From: Rhizorhabdus sp.
Lineage (GTDB): Bacteria > Pseudomonadota > Alphaproteobacteria > Sphingomonadales > Sphingomonadaceae
Assembly (NCBI RefSeq): GCF_018006725.1
Contig: NZ_JAGMXV010000025.1
Location: 1 to 33,948, forward strand
Length of the DNA: 33,948 nt
Direction: 5' to 3'
The notes beneath the pieces were generated by a model. That model ran no database searches, had not been told where the DNA came from, and saw only the letters and a program-made list of their open reading frames with translations. The position numbers and the translations under genes are program-made. Of this stretch, positions 24,240 to 32,634 are shown piece by piece (position 1 is the first letter of the stretch; each line of letters starts with the position of its first letter).

Positions 24240-25643
24240 ATGTTCGACACGGCCGATGCGCTGATTCTCGCCCGCGCGCAGTTCGCCTTTACGGTGAGCT
24301 TCCACTTCCTGTTCCCGGCCTTCACGATCGGGCTGGCCAGCTATCTGATGGTGCTCGAGGGGCTGTGGCTGAGGACGGGCAAGGGCGTCTACGGCAATCT
24401 CTATCGCTACTGGCTGAAGATCTTCGCGGTCGTCTTCGCGATGGGGGTCGTGTCGGGCATCGTCATGTCCTACCAGTTCGGCACCAACTGGTCGGTCTTC
24501 TCCGACAAGGCCGGCCCGGTGATCGGGCCGCTGATGGCCTATGAGGTGCTGACCGCCTTCTTCCTCGAAGCGGGGTTCCTGGGCGTGATGCTGTTCGGGA
24601 TCAACAAGGTCGGCCGCAAGCTGCATTTCGTGGCGACCTGCGCAGTCGCGGTCGGGACCTTCATCTCCGCTTTCTGGATCCTGTCGGTGAACAGCTGGAT
24701 GCAGACCCCGGTCGGCTATGAGATCGGCGCCAACGGCCAGTTCCTGCCTGGGCCCAGCTGGATGGCGATCATCTTCAATCCCAGCTTCCCTTATCGCCTG
24801 GTCCACACCGTTCTCGCCGCCTATCTGACGACCGCCTTTGCGGTCGGCGGGGTGGGGGCCTGGCATCTGCTCCGCGACCGCGACAATCCGGGTGCGCGCA
24901 CGATGTTCTCGATGGCGATGTGGATGGCGGCGATCGTCGCGCCGATCCAGATCTTCGCGGGCGACATGCACGGCCTCAACACGCTCGAGCATCAGCCGGT
25001 GAAGGTGATGGCGATGGAAGGCCATTATCAGAGCCATCCCGAGGGTGCGCCGCTGATCCTGTTCGGCATTCCCGACAGCGCGGAACGGCGCGTCGACTAT
25101 GCGATCTCCATCCCCAAGGCATCCTCGCTTATCCTGAAGCACGATGCCAATGCGCCGCTGCGCGGGCTCGATACGGTGCCGGAGGCGGACCAGCCGCCGG
25201 TCGGCATCGTCTTCTGGGCGTTCCGGATCATGGTCGGCCTCGGCTTCGCGATGGTGGGTTTGGGAATGTGGAGCCTGCTCGCACGCCTGCGCGGCCGCCT
25301 TTATCAGTGGCGCGGGCTGCATCGTGCCGCGCTACTGATGGGGCCTGCGGGTTTCGTGGCGGTGCTTGCGGGCTGGATCGTCACCGAGGTGGGACGGCAG
25401 CCTTTCACCGTCTACGGCCTGCTCCGCACCGCGCAGAGCGCGTCGCCGCTCGACGCACCGGCGGTCGGCGCCTCGCTGCTGGCTTTCGTGCTGGTCTATT
25501 TCACCGTGTTCGGCGCGGGCATCTGGTATCTGCTCCGGCTCGCAGCCAAGCCGCCCGAGGCGCATGAGAGCGGCCCCGCGAACGGGCCGATCCGCAGCGC
25601 GGGCATCACCCCTGCACCCGCTGTCCAGGGAGGCGAAGCATGA
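24240..25643 (+). CDS. cydA: Cytochrome bd-type quinol oxidase subunit I (CIO type)
   Basis: The catalytic subunit of a bd-type oxidase, 467 residues, oxidising quinol and reducing O2 to water. The start is typical (ALILARAQFAFTVSFHFLFPAFTIG, H22 as a heme ligand), as are MSYQFGTNWSVF and GRQPFTVYGLLRTAQS near 385-400. The quinol loop (about 257-318: AMEGHYQSHPEGAPL, IPKASSLILKHDANAPLRGL) is short, as in cyanide-insensitive oxidases. GGAG lies 7 bases before ATG 24240; GTG directly before it is the only alternative. It follows the TauE/SafE gene with 30 bases between and no terminator, so it probably belongs to the sulfur operon. Bd oxidases tolerate sulfide and cyanide better than heme-copper oxidases. 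Confidence 0.95.
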   Translation: MFDTADALILARAQFAFTVSFHFLFPAFTIGLASYLMVLEGLWLRTGKGVYGNLYRYWLKIFAVVFAMGVVSGIVMSYQFGTNWSVFSDKAGPVIGPLMAYEVLTAFFLEAGFLGVMLFGINKVGRKLHFVATCAVAVGTFISAFWILSVNSWMQTPVGYEIGANGQFLPGPSWMAIIFNPSFPYRLVHTVLAAYLTTAFAVGGVGAWHLLRDRDNPGARTMFSMAMWMAAIVAPIQIFAGDMHGLNTLEHQPVKVMAMEGHYQSHPEGAPLILFGIPDSAERRVDYAISIPKASSLILKHDANAPLRGLDTVPEADQPPVGIVFWAFRIMVGLGFAMVGLGMWSLLARLRGRLYQWRGLHRAALLMGPAGFVAVLAGWIVTEVGRQPFTVYGLLRTAQSASPLDAPAVGASLLAFVLVYFTVFGAGIWYLLRLAAKPPEAHESGPANGPIRSAGITPAPAVQGGEA

Positions 25644-26638
25644 TCGACCTGACCGTCATCTGGGCCGCCATCATCGGCTTCGCCATCGTCGCCTATGTGA
25701 TCATGGACGGCTTCGACCTGGGCATCGGCATCCTTTTCCCCCTGTTCGCGGTGGGCAAGGACCGCGACCGCGCGATGAACAGCATCGCGCCCGTCTGGGA
25801 CGGCAACGAGACCTGGCTGGTGCTGGGCGGGGGCGGGCTGCTCGCGGCCTTCCCGCTGGCCTATGCGATCATCCTGCCCGCGCTCTACGCGCCGCTGATC
25901 GCGATGCTGCTCGGCCTCGTGCTGCGCGGAGTCGCCTTCGAGTTCCGCTGGCGCGATCCGGCGCATCGCGCCCTGTGGGACCGCGCCTTCTTCGCCGGAT
26001 CGACCGTCGCAACCTTCGCACAGGGCATCACCCTCGGCGCGCTGCTTCAGGGGATCAGCGTCGAGGGCCGCGCCTATGCCGGCGGCTGGTGGGATTGGCT
26101 GACGCCTTTCTCCCTGCTGACTGGCGCGGGCCTGCTGGTCGGCTATGCGCTGCTCGGCGCCTGCTGGCTGAACTGGAAGACCGACGAGGCGCTCCAGCGA
26201 CAGGCGGTCACCTATGCCGGCCGGCTCGGTGGCCTGCTCCTGCTGGTGATCGGTGCGGTCAGCCTCGCCACCCTGACGCTCGAGGCCGGCTATCAGCAGC
26301 GCTGGCTCGCCTGGCCGGGCGTCCTGGCGACCGCACAGGTGCCGCTCGCGACGCTGATCGTGACGGCGCTCTTCTATCGCAGCCTGTCGGCGCGCCGGGA
26401 TGCGCAGCCCTTTTTCTGGGCGCTGGCGCTGTTCATGCTGTGCCTGCTCGGGCTCGGCATCTCGATCTGGCCCTATGTCATACCCGCACGGGTGACGATC
26501 TGGGAGGCGGCGGCGCCCTATCGCAGCCAGCTGTTCATGCTGGTCGGTGCGGGCCTGCTCGTGCCGGTCATCCTCGCCTATACAGCCTGGGCCTATTGGG
26601 TGTTTCGCGGCAAGGTCGGCCATGACGGCTATCATTGA
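25640..26638 (+). CDS. cydB: Cytochrome bd-type quinol oxidase subunit II
   Basis: A 332-residue multi-helix membrane subunit that pairs with CydA. Family patterns: VIMDGFDLGIGILFP (about 20-34), SIAPVWDGNETWLVLGGGGL (49-68), RGVAFEFRWRDPAHRALWDR and PYVIPARVTIWEAAAPYRSQ. About eight or nine membrane helices are visible. It overlaps the cydA stop (ATGA) and its own stop overlaps the small DUF2474 frame (TGATG). Confidence 0.95.
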   Translation: MIDLTVIWAAIIGFAIVAYVIMDGFDLGIGILFPLFAVGKDRDRAMNSIAPVWDGNETWLVLGGGGLLAAFPLAYAIILPALYAPLIAMLLGLVLRGVAFEFRWRDPAHRALWDRAFFAGSTVATFAQGITLGALLQGISVEGRAYAGGWWDWLTPFSLLTGAGLLVGYALLGACWLNWKTDEALQRQAVTYAGRLGGLLLLVIGAVSLATLTLEAGYQQRWLAWPGVLATAQVPLATLIVTALFYRSLSARRDAQPFFWALALFMLCLLGLGISIWPYVIPARVTIWEAAAPYRSQLFMLVGAGLLVPVILAYTAWAYWVFRGKVGHDGYH

Positions 26639-26745
26639 TGCCGGAGCGGTTCAGGAGGCTCGCCTGGTTCGCAGGCATCTGGGCGGGGAGCGTCCTCCTC
26701 CTCGGTGCCGTTTCCATGCTGATCCGCTTGTGGCTCAGGCTCTGA
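26638..26745 (+). CDS. DUF2474-type small subunit of cytochrome bd oxidase
   Basis: A 35-residue single-helix protein (starting MPERFRRLAWFAGIWAGSVL and ending RLWLRL) matching the pattern of DUF2474, the short subunit found after CIO-type cydAB and analogous to CydX. The start uses the TGATG overlap with the cydB stop, so translation is coupled. The helix, about residues 10-30, is flanked by basic residues at both ends. It is easily missed because of its size. It is probably needed for stability or assembly of the oxidase, by analogy with CydX. Confidence 0.85.
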   Translation: MPERFRRLAWFAGIWAGSVLLLGAVSMLIRLWLRL

Positions 26746-26811
26746 GGCTGTCTCGCGCCGCCTGAGTTGGATCGTCCTATCACAAAGGCGAGCCGCTCCG
26801 CTCGCGATCGA

Positions 26812-26825
26812 TTGACCTCGATCAA
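26812..26825. promoter_or_regulatory. FNR/FixK-like site upstream of the first Rieske gene
   Basis: TTGAC-CTCG-ATCAA is one base from the FNR/FixK consensus TTGAT-N4-ATCAA. It is 56 bases before the Rieske ATG and 66 bases past the oxidase small-subunit gene, so oxygen-linked control of the Rieske genes is possible. The rest of the 136-base gap shows no gene or clear terminator. Confidence 0.5.
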
Positions 26826-26881
26826 AGGTCGCCGGGTCGGTCCATGGTTTCTCTTCTCCACGCACAGGAGAGGATTTCGCC

Positions 26882-28282
26882 ATGGCCGATCGTGACCCCG
26901 CCATCCACCGCGACGCCGCGCGCTGCCCCGGCCCCGGCTGGGAAGACATTTTGCGCGAGGACCTGATCGCGCCGCCCGCCTTCATGGCGGAGGACCGCTA
27001 CCGCTATCTCGGCTCCGAGCCGATCGAGGCGAAGCGCTATCATGACCCCGCCTTCTTCCGTGCAGAGATCGAGAAAATGTGGCCCTTCGTCTGGCAGTTC
27101 GCCGCGCGCGAGGAGGACATGCCCGACCCCGGCGACTATGTGACCTACGACAATGCCGGGCGGTCCTATCTGATCGTGCGGCAGGAGGATGGCGAGATCC
27201 GCGCCTTCCACAATGTGTGCCTGCATCGCGGCCGCAAGCTGGCGACCGATTCGGGTATGGCCGAGAAGTTCGTCTGCCCCTTCCACGGCTTCGCCTGGAA
27301 CACCGACGGCAGCCTGCGCGACATACCCTGCCGCTGGGACTTCGGTCATCTCAGCGACGATCGCATGAAATTGCCGCAGGCCAGCGTCGCCCGCTGGGGT
27401 GGCTATATCTTCGTCCGCGAGAAGGACGAGGGGCCGACCATCGAGGAGTTTCTCGCGCCGCTGCCGGAGTATTTCAAGCGCTGGCGCCACGAGGATTGCG
27501 AGACGATCGCCTGGGTCGGCAAGGTCGTCGATGCCAACTGGAAGATCACCATGGAAGCCTTCATGGAGAGCTACCACGCCTATATGACCCATCCGCAACT
27601 GTTGCCGTTCACCGGCGACGCCAACGCAGCCTATCATGTGCTCGGCAAGCATGTGAACGTGAACTACACGCCGTTCGGTACCATCTCTCCGCACATCGCC
27701 GGCACCGAGCGGCCCGAACAGTGGATCGTCGAGGAGTTCGTCAAATATAACGGCCGCTCCTCGGACAATTATGATCCCGAGAAGGACCAGTTCAACATCA
27801 CCGTCCCCGAGGGGGAAAGCGCACGCCACGCCCTCGGCGCAGCGATGCGGGAGAGTTCGCAGCGGGCCTTCGGCGGCGACTATTCGGCGGTGTCGGAGTC
27901 CGAGCTGCTCGACGCGCTGGTGTTCAACGTCTTCCCCAATTTCGCGCCCTGGGGCGGCTTCATGCCGAACATCGTCTATCGCTGGCGGCCCTGGCCCGAC
28001 CAGGACCGCTGCCTGATGGAGGTGCGCGTCCTCGCCCGTCGGCAGGATGGAGCCGAACCTCGCCCGCCGATGACGATGCATCTGCTCGAACAGGGGCAGA
28101 CATGGGCCGACGCGCCCGAACTCGGCGCGCTGGGCGCGGTCGTCGATCAGGACATGGAGAATATGGAGCTGACCCATCAGGGCCTGAAATGCTCGGCAAA
28201 CGGCCTCGTCGAACTGGGCGACTATCAGGAGGTGCGGATCCGCCACTTCCACCAGACGCTCGACACCTATCTCGATCGCTGA
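26882..28282 (+). CDS. Rieske non-heme iron ring-hydroxylating oxygenase alpha subunit (1)
   Basis: A 466-residue oxygenase alpha subunit. The Rieske [2Fe-2S] site is C113, H115, C132 and H135 (HNVCLHRGRKL, VCPFHGFAWN). The mononuclear iron site shows ESYHAYMTH, with H232 and H237; the residue that bridges to the Rieske cluster (Asp in naphthalene dioxygenase) is Glu229. Such enzymes use NADH-derived electrons and O2 to hydroxylate aromatic or aliphatic compounds or to remove alkyl groups. AGGAGAGG precedes the ATG. No ferredoxin or reductase gene is near, so it must borrow one. The second alpha subunit follows 16 bases on. The substrate is unknown. Confidence 0.93.
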   Translation: MADRDPAIHRDAARCPGPGWEDILREDLIAPPAFMAEDRYRYLGSEPIEAKRYHDPAFFRAEIEKMWPFVWQFAAREEDMPDPGDYVTYDNAGRSYLIVRQEDGEIRAFHNVCLHRGRKLATDSGMAEKFVCPFHGFAWNTDGSLRDIPCRWDFGHLSDDRMKLPQASVARWGGYIFVREKDEGPTIEEFLAPLPEYFKRWRHEDCETIAWVGKVVDANWKITMEAFMESYHAYMTHPQLLPFTGDANAAYHVLGKHVNVNYTPFGTISPHIAGTERPEQWIVEEFVKYNGRSSDNYDPEKDQFNITVPEGESARHALGAAMRESSQRAFGGDYSAVSESELLDALVFNVFPNFAPWGGFMPNIVYRWRPWPDQDRCLMEVRVLARRQDGAEPRPPMTMHLLEQGQTWADAPELGALGAVVDQDMENMELTHQGLKCSANGLVELGDYQEVRIRHFHQTLDTYLDR

Positions 28283-28298
28283 GCGGGAGCACGAACCG

Positions 28299-29480
28299 AT
28301 GACCGATCTCTACAAGGCCTATGGTGACGCGGCGGAGCGGATGCTCCATTTCGTCGAGACCCGCAGCACCGACCAGGCGAGCGGCGTGTTCGAGGTGCCC
28401 GTCGCCCATTATCTCGACGAGGCGCGCTGGCAGAAGGAGATGGACCTGATCTTCCGCCGCCTGCCGCTGATGCTCGCACTCACGATCGAACTCCCCAAGG
28501 TCAACGACTATAAGGCGATGGACGTGATGGGGCAGCCGGTGCTGATCACGCGCGGCAAGGACGGCAAGGCGCGCGCCTTCCTCAACGTCTGCAAGCATCG
28601 CGCGATGCATCTGGCGAAGGAGGGCAAGGGCAATTGCTCGCGCTTCGCCTGCCAATATCATGGCTGGACCTATGCCAATGACGGGCAACTGATCGGTATC
28701 GCCGAGGCGAGCACCTTCGGCGACGTCGACCGCCGCACCCTCGCGATGACCGAGCTGCCGGCCGAAGAAGTCGCGGGCATGATCTTCGTGATCCTGACGC
28801 CGGGCCTGCCGATCGACGTGCGCGCCTTCCTGGGCGGCATGCTAGACGATCTTGCCGCGCTCAAGCTCGAGACCTGGTATTATCACAAGGCGCGGACGAT
28901 GGAGGGCGCCAACTGGAAGGTGTCCTTCGACGGCTATCTCGAAGGCTATCATTTCCAGGCGGCGCACACCCAGACGGTAGCGACCCGGTCGCCGTCTAAC
29001 CGTGCCAGCTACGAGGCGTTCGGCCCGCACATTCGCCTCGGCTTCCCGCAGAACGGGATCGGCCGGCTCAAGGATCTGCCGCGCGAGGAGTGGGGCCGGC
29101 AGGAGAATGACGGCTACGACTTCATCCGCATCCTGTTTCCCAACTTCAGCTTCTTCCTGGCGCCCGAAATGTGCCAGTACGCCCAGCTGTTTCCGGGGCC
29201 GACGCCCGACCGCAACCTGACGGTGATGAACTATATCTACCCGACCGCGCCCAAGGACGAGGAGGAACTGCGCAAGCTCGACGAGATGAGCGACTTCTTC
29301 TTCCAGGTCGTGCTCGACGAGGATTATGCGCTGGGCCTGAAGGTGCAGAACGGGCTGGAGTCAGGCGCGACCGATCGGCTGACCTTCGGCCGCAACGAGC
29401 CCGGCAACCAATATTTCCACAAATGGGTCGAGCATTATCTGTCGGGCTGCGAAGGACCGCCGCCGGTCCTTCGCGCCTGA
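28299..29480 (+). CDS. Rieske non-heme iron oxygenase alpha subunit (2)
   Basis: A second alpha-type subunit of 393 residues, clearly different from the first. The Rieske site is C98, H100, C118 and H121 (LNVCKHRAMHL, FACQYHGWTY), and the iron site EGYHFQAAH has H218, H223 and bridging Glu215. It ends 14 bases from the convergent sorB stop, with no room for a terminator. It lies close behind the first Rieske gene, in the same direction, so the two are probably one transcript. They may act in sequence on one substrate or form a mixed complex; the sequence does not decide. Confidence 0.93.
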   Translation: MTDLYKAYGDAAERMLHFVETRSTDQASGVFEVPVAHYLDEARWQKEMDLIFRRLPLMLALTIELPKVNDYKAMDVMGQPVLITRGKDGKARAFLNVCKHRAMHLAKEGKGNCSRFACQYHGWTYANDGQLIGIAEASTFGDVDRRTLAMTELPAEEVAGMIFVILTPGLPIDVRAFLGGMLDDLAALKLETWYYHKARTMEGANWKVSFDGYLEGYHFQAAHTQTVATRSPSNRASYEAFGPHIRLGFPQNGIGRLKDLPREEWGRQENDGYDFIRILFPNFSFFLAPEMCQYAQLFPGPTPDRNLTVMNYIYPTAPKDEEELRKLDEMSDFFFQVVLDEDYALGLKVQNGLESGATDRLTFGRNEPGNQYFHKWVEHYLSGCEGPPPVLRA

Positions 29481-29494
29481 CGGCTGCTGCTCGG

Positions 29495-29866
29495 TTACCG
29501 GGCCGGAGAAGGCGCGGCCGGCAGCGAACCCAGATAGGTCATGATCTTCGGAAGGTCTGCAGGATCGATCGGCGCCTTGTACACGTCGATCATCTTGTGG
29601 ACGATCTTGCCCCAGTCGGCCTGCGACAGCGACGGCTGTACCAGCACCATCGAGGGCGAATGGCAGGCACGGCAATTGTCGTTCATCGCCTGCGCTTCGG
29701 GGCCCGCCGGATATTCGACCTCATAGTCGGTCGGAAGAGACACGCTGGTCGAGGTGAGGCGCGGCCGATCGGCGGCCTTTGCTCGCGTACCAGCTCCGGC
29801 CATGCCCGAACCCAGGACCGAGGCCAGCGCGATCGCAGCCGAGAGGGTCAGCATCTTCGACATCAT
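29495..29866 (-). CDS. sorB: c-type cytochrome, SorB-like subunit of sulfite dehydrogenase
   Basis: A small secreted monoheme cytochrome of 123 residues. A signal peptide (about 1-26, MLTLSAAIALASVLGSGMAG) precedes the heme motif CRACH (C65, C68, H69); M92 is a candidate sixth ligand. It takes electrons from the molybdenum subunit SorA and passes them to other cytochromes. The start is ATG 29866, overlapping the sorA stop by ATGA; a second ATG follows directly. Size, heme count and pairing with SorA support the assignment. Confidence 0.88.
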   Translation of the reverse strand: MMSKMLTLSAAIALASVLGSGMAGAGTRAKAADRPRLTSTSVSLPTDYEVEYPAGPEAQAMNDNCRACHSPSMVLVQPSLSQADWGKIVHKMIDVYKAPIDPADLPKIMTYLGSLPAAPSPAR

Positions 29867-31107
29867 GCGTCTCCTGCGATCAGGTGGACGGTCTCGACCC
29901 CGGCGCGCATATAGCCGCCCGGATTCCAGTTCATCTCCAGCGGCTGTGCCAGCCCCTTCGTGTTGGTGCAGCGCGTAGAGACGGCGAGGGTGCCCGAGGC
30001 GGGCGCCGTGATGCGGGCTTCGAAGCGGCGGAAGCTGTACGGCCCCTCGTCCTTGCCGAGCGTCGCCGCCTGCCAGCTGGTGCCGCCATCGGTCGACACG
30101 TCGACCCGGGCCACGCCGCAATCCCCGCCCATGGCGATGCCCGCGACCGTCAGCGACCCCGGCTTCACCCGCTGTCCCTCGCGCAGGTTGGTCACCAGCG
30201 AGCGCGGGACCATCCGGCTGATCGGCTCGCTCGGATACTCCTTCGTCCCCGGTGCGATGTGGCCGAAGGGCGTGGATGGTACGCGATAGGCCTTGGCCAT
30301 CCAGAAATTGTCGTCCTTGCGGTCGAGCACTTCGATCTGGTTCAGCATCTTGATCCAGTAGGTCGAATACCAGCCCGGCACGACCAGGCGCAGCGGGAAG
30401 CCGTTGAGCAGCGGGAGCTGCTCCCCGTTCATCTGATAGGCGACCATCACCTCGCCGTCGCGCGCATGGTCGAGCGCGAGCGACTTGAGGAATTTGGGGG
30501 CCTCGGGCGTCATCGCGTCGTCGAGCCCGCCGAAGCGCACGTCGACCGCGCCGGCCTTGATTCCCGCCCGATCGAGCAGGTCGCGCAGGCGAACACCGCG
30601 CCAGCGCGCATTGCCCATCGCGCCATGCGCCCATTCGGCGCCGGACACATTGGGCTGGAACAGCCCGCGCGAGTTGCCCGAACATTGGTTGACCGCAACA
30701 TAGTCGATCGGCTCGAACTCGCGGATCAGCTGATCGAGCGTGAAGGCGACCGGGCGTTCGACATGCCCTCCGATCGTCAGCCGGAAGCTGTCGACGTCGA
30801 CGCTCTCCGGAATCGATCCCCAATGCCAGCGGACGTAGAAACGGTCGTTGGGCGTGATCACGTCCTTGTCGAACACCTCGATCGGGGTTTCGAGCAAAGG
30901 TGGCCGCACCCGCTGCAGGATCATCGGACCTTTGCCGGGGAAGGCGGTGGTCATCGGTCGCGTCGGCGGCTTGCCCGGCAGGCCGAGGTCCGCGACCGCC
31001 TGCGCCCAGCCGGGAACGGCGATCATCCCGCCGCCCATCGCGGCGCTGCGCAGCAAGGCGCGGCGGGACAGACGGGACATCTGGTGGGGGATCTCGTCAG
31101 CGATCAT
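29863..31107 (-). CDS. sorA: Molybdopterin sulfite dehydrogenase catalytic subunit (SorA-like)
   Basis: A periplasmic molybdenum enzyme of 414 residues that oxidises sulfite to sulfate and hands electrons to SorB. A twin-arginine signal, SRRALLRSAAMGG (R15/R16), fits export of a cofactor-loaded protein. The molybdenum cysteine is C142 in VAVNQCSGNSRGLF. Other family segments are NDRFYVRWHWGSIPESVD, NGFPLRLVVPGWYSTYWIKML and the C-terminal dimer domain with VDVSTDGGTSWQAA. Its ATG comes one base after the glpK stop, so it is almost surely on the glp transcript. A YedY-type or other sulfite-oxidase-fold enzyme is the alternative, but the adjacent cytochrome favours SorAB. Confidence 0.92.
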   Translation of the reverse strand: MIADEIPHQMSRLSRRALLRSAAMGGGMIAVPGWAQAVADLGLPGKPPTRPMTTAFPGKGPMILQRVRPPLLETPIEVFDKDVITPNDRFYVRWHWGSIPESVDVDSFRLTIGGHVERPVAFTLDQLIREFEPIDYVAVNQCSGNSRGLFQPNVSGAEWAHGAMGNARWRGVRLRDLLDRAGIKAGAVDVRFGGLDDAMTPEAPKFLKSLALDHARDGEVMVAYQMNGEQLPLLNGFPLRLVVPGWYSTYWIKMLNQIEVLDRKDDNFWMAKAYRVPSTPFGHIAPGTKEYPSEPISRMVPRSLVTNLREGQRVKPGSLTVAGIAMGGDCGVARVDVSTDGGTSWQAATLGKDEGPYSFRRFEARITAPASGTLAVSTRCTNTKGLAQPLEMNWNPGGYMRAGVETVHLIAGDA

Positions 31108-31108
31108 G

Positions 31109-32584
31109 TCAGGCCTGTCCCAGTTCCAGCGCGAGCAGGGCGCGCCATTGATCGAGCCGCCGCTCTCGGGTCGCAGCGTCCATGCCCGGTTCGAACAGCG
31201 AGACGCCCGAACGCATCGCCGCCGCGTCGGTCAGAGTCGCATGGAGCCCACAGCCGACCGCTGCCAGCATCGCCGCTCCGAGCGCGGTCGTTTCGACATT
31301 GTGCGGCCTTTCGACCTCCAGGTCGAGCATGTCCGCAAGGTCCTGCGCGACCCAGTCATTCGCGCTCATCCCGCCATCGAGCCGGAGCGTCGCCCAGGGC
31401 GAACCGTCGGCGGCATAGGCCTGCTGGAGGTCGTGCATCTGGTGCGCTATCGATTCGAGTGCGGCGCGGACGATGTGCGCCCTCGTCGCGCCCTGGGTCA
31501 GGCCGCCGATCAGCCCCCGCGCCTCGGGCCGCCAGTGCGGCGCACCAAGGCCCGACAAAGCGGGCACTATGCACACGCCGCCATTGTCGGGGACCGAGCG
31601 GGCTAGCGCCTCGGTCTCGGATGCGGTGCCGACGAAGCCCAGCTGGTCGCGCAGCCATTTGACGAGGCTACCGGCGACGAACACCGATCCTTCGAGCGCA
31701 TAGCTGCGCTTGCCGTCACATTGCGCGAGGACGGTGCCGAGCAGCCGGTTGTTCGAACGCGGCAGCTCATGGCCGGTGCTGGCAAGGACGAAGGCGCCGG
31801 TGCCGAGCGTCGCCTTGACCTGTCCGGCGCTCAGGCAGTTCTGGCCGATGGTCGCGGCCTGCTGGTCCCCGGCGAGCCCGCAGATCGGGATCGGGCCGCC
31901 GAGCAGGTCGGGCAGGGTGGTGCCGAAGCGGCCGGCCGTGTCGACGATCTCGGGCAGCGCCGATGCCGGCACGCCGAGCAGCGACAGCAGGTCCGCGTCC
32001 CATGCCGCCTTGTCGAGCGGCATCAGCATCGTGCGGCTGGCATTGGTCGCGTCGGTGATGTGCAGCCCGCCGGTCAGCTTCCAGACCAGCCAGCTCTCGA
32101 CCGTGCCCAGCGCCAGCCGGTCGCTCAAGGCAGCGGCTTCGGGGACATTGTCTAGGACCCAGCGCATCTTGGTGCCGGAGAAATAGGGGTCGACGACCAA
32201 GCACGTCCGCTCCCGGATCAACTGCTCATGGCCATCGGCGCGCAGTTGCTCGCAGAAGCCGGCGGTGCGTCGGTCCTGCCACACGATCGCGCGGGTGATC
32301 GGCTCGCCGGTCCTGCGGTCCCAAGCGACGACGGTCTCGCGCTGGTTGGTGATTCCGATCGCGGCGATGCGGTCGGCGCCGCCGGCCTTCTCCACTGCGC
32401 GGTGCGCGCAGGCGAGCGTCTTGGTCCAGATCTCGGCCGCGTCATGCTCGACATGGCCGTCAGCCGGATAATGCTGGGTCAGTTCGGCCTGCTCGATCGC
32501 CGCCACCGTCCCGTCGACCGCGAACAGCATCGCGCGGGTGGAGGTGGTGCCTTCGTCGAGAACCAGCAGATAGGGTGTTTGCAC
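31109..32584 (-). CDS. glpK: Glycerol kinase
   Basis: A cytosolic FGGY-family kinase of 491 residues, phosphorylating glycerol to sn-glycerol-3-phosphate with ATP. Motifs: LVLDEGTTSTRAMLF at the N terminus, GITNQRETVVAWDRRTGEPI, NASRTMLMPLD, GDQQAATIGQNCL and LRLDGGMSANDWVAQDLADML. The length fits the family. I chose GTG 32584, with GGAGAG 4 bases upstream and the family's usual start right after it; the open frame extends further up without resemblance. It sits 50 bases behind glpD and directly before sorA. Confidence 0.95.
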   Translation of the reverse strand: MQTPYLLVLDEGTTSTRAMLFAVDGTVAAIEQAELTQHYPADGHVEHDAAEIWTKTLACAHRAVEKAGGADRIAAIGITNQRETVVAWDRRTGEPITRAIVWQDRRTAGFCEQLRADGHEQLIRERTCLVVDPYFSGTKMRWVLDNVPEAAALSDRLALGTVESWLVWKLTGGLHITDATNASRTMLMPLDKAAWDADLLSLLGVPASALPEIVDTAGRFGTTLPDLLGGPIPICGLAGDQQAATIGQNCLSAGQVKATLGTGAFVLASTGHELPRSNNRLLGTVLAQCDGKRSYALEGSVFVAGSLVKWLRDQLGFVGTASETEALARSVPDNGGVCIVPALSGLGAPHWRPEARGLIGGLTQGATRAHIVRAALESIAHQMHDLQQAYAADGSPWATLRLDGGMSANDWVAQDLADMLDLEVERPHNVETTALGAAMLAAVGCGLHATLTDAAAMRSGVSLFEPGMDAATRERRLDQWRALLALELGQA

Positions 32585-32596
32585 GTCGCTCTCCCC

Positions 32597-32627
32597 GCCG
32601 GCGTCGTCCACGAGGGACCGCGCCGGC
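32597..32627 (-). other. Inverted repeat between glpD and glpK
   Basis: GCCGGCG (32597-32603) and CGCCGGC (32621-32627) form a 7-base stem with a 17-base loop in the 50-base gap. It may be an mRNA processing or stability element. It has no T tract, so it is unlikely to be a terminator. Confidence 0.3.
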
Positions 32628-32634
32628 CTATGTC

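Noticed and set aside
26822-28252. A 476-codon minus frame opposite the first Rieske gene
   Set aside because: The plus strand holds both intact metal sites; the antisense has no motif.
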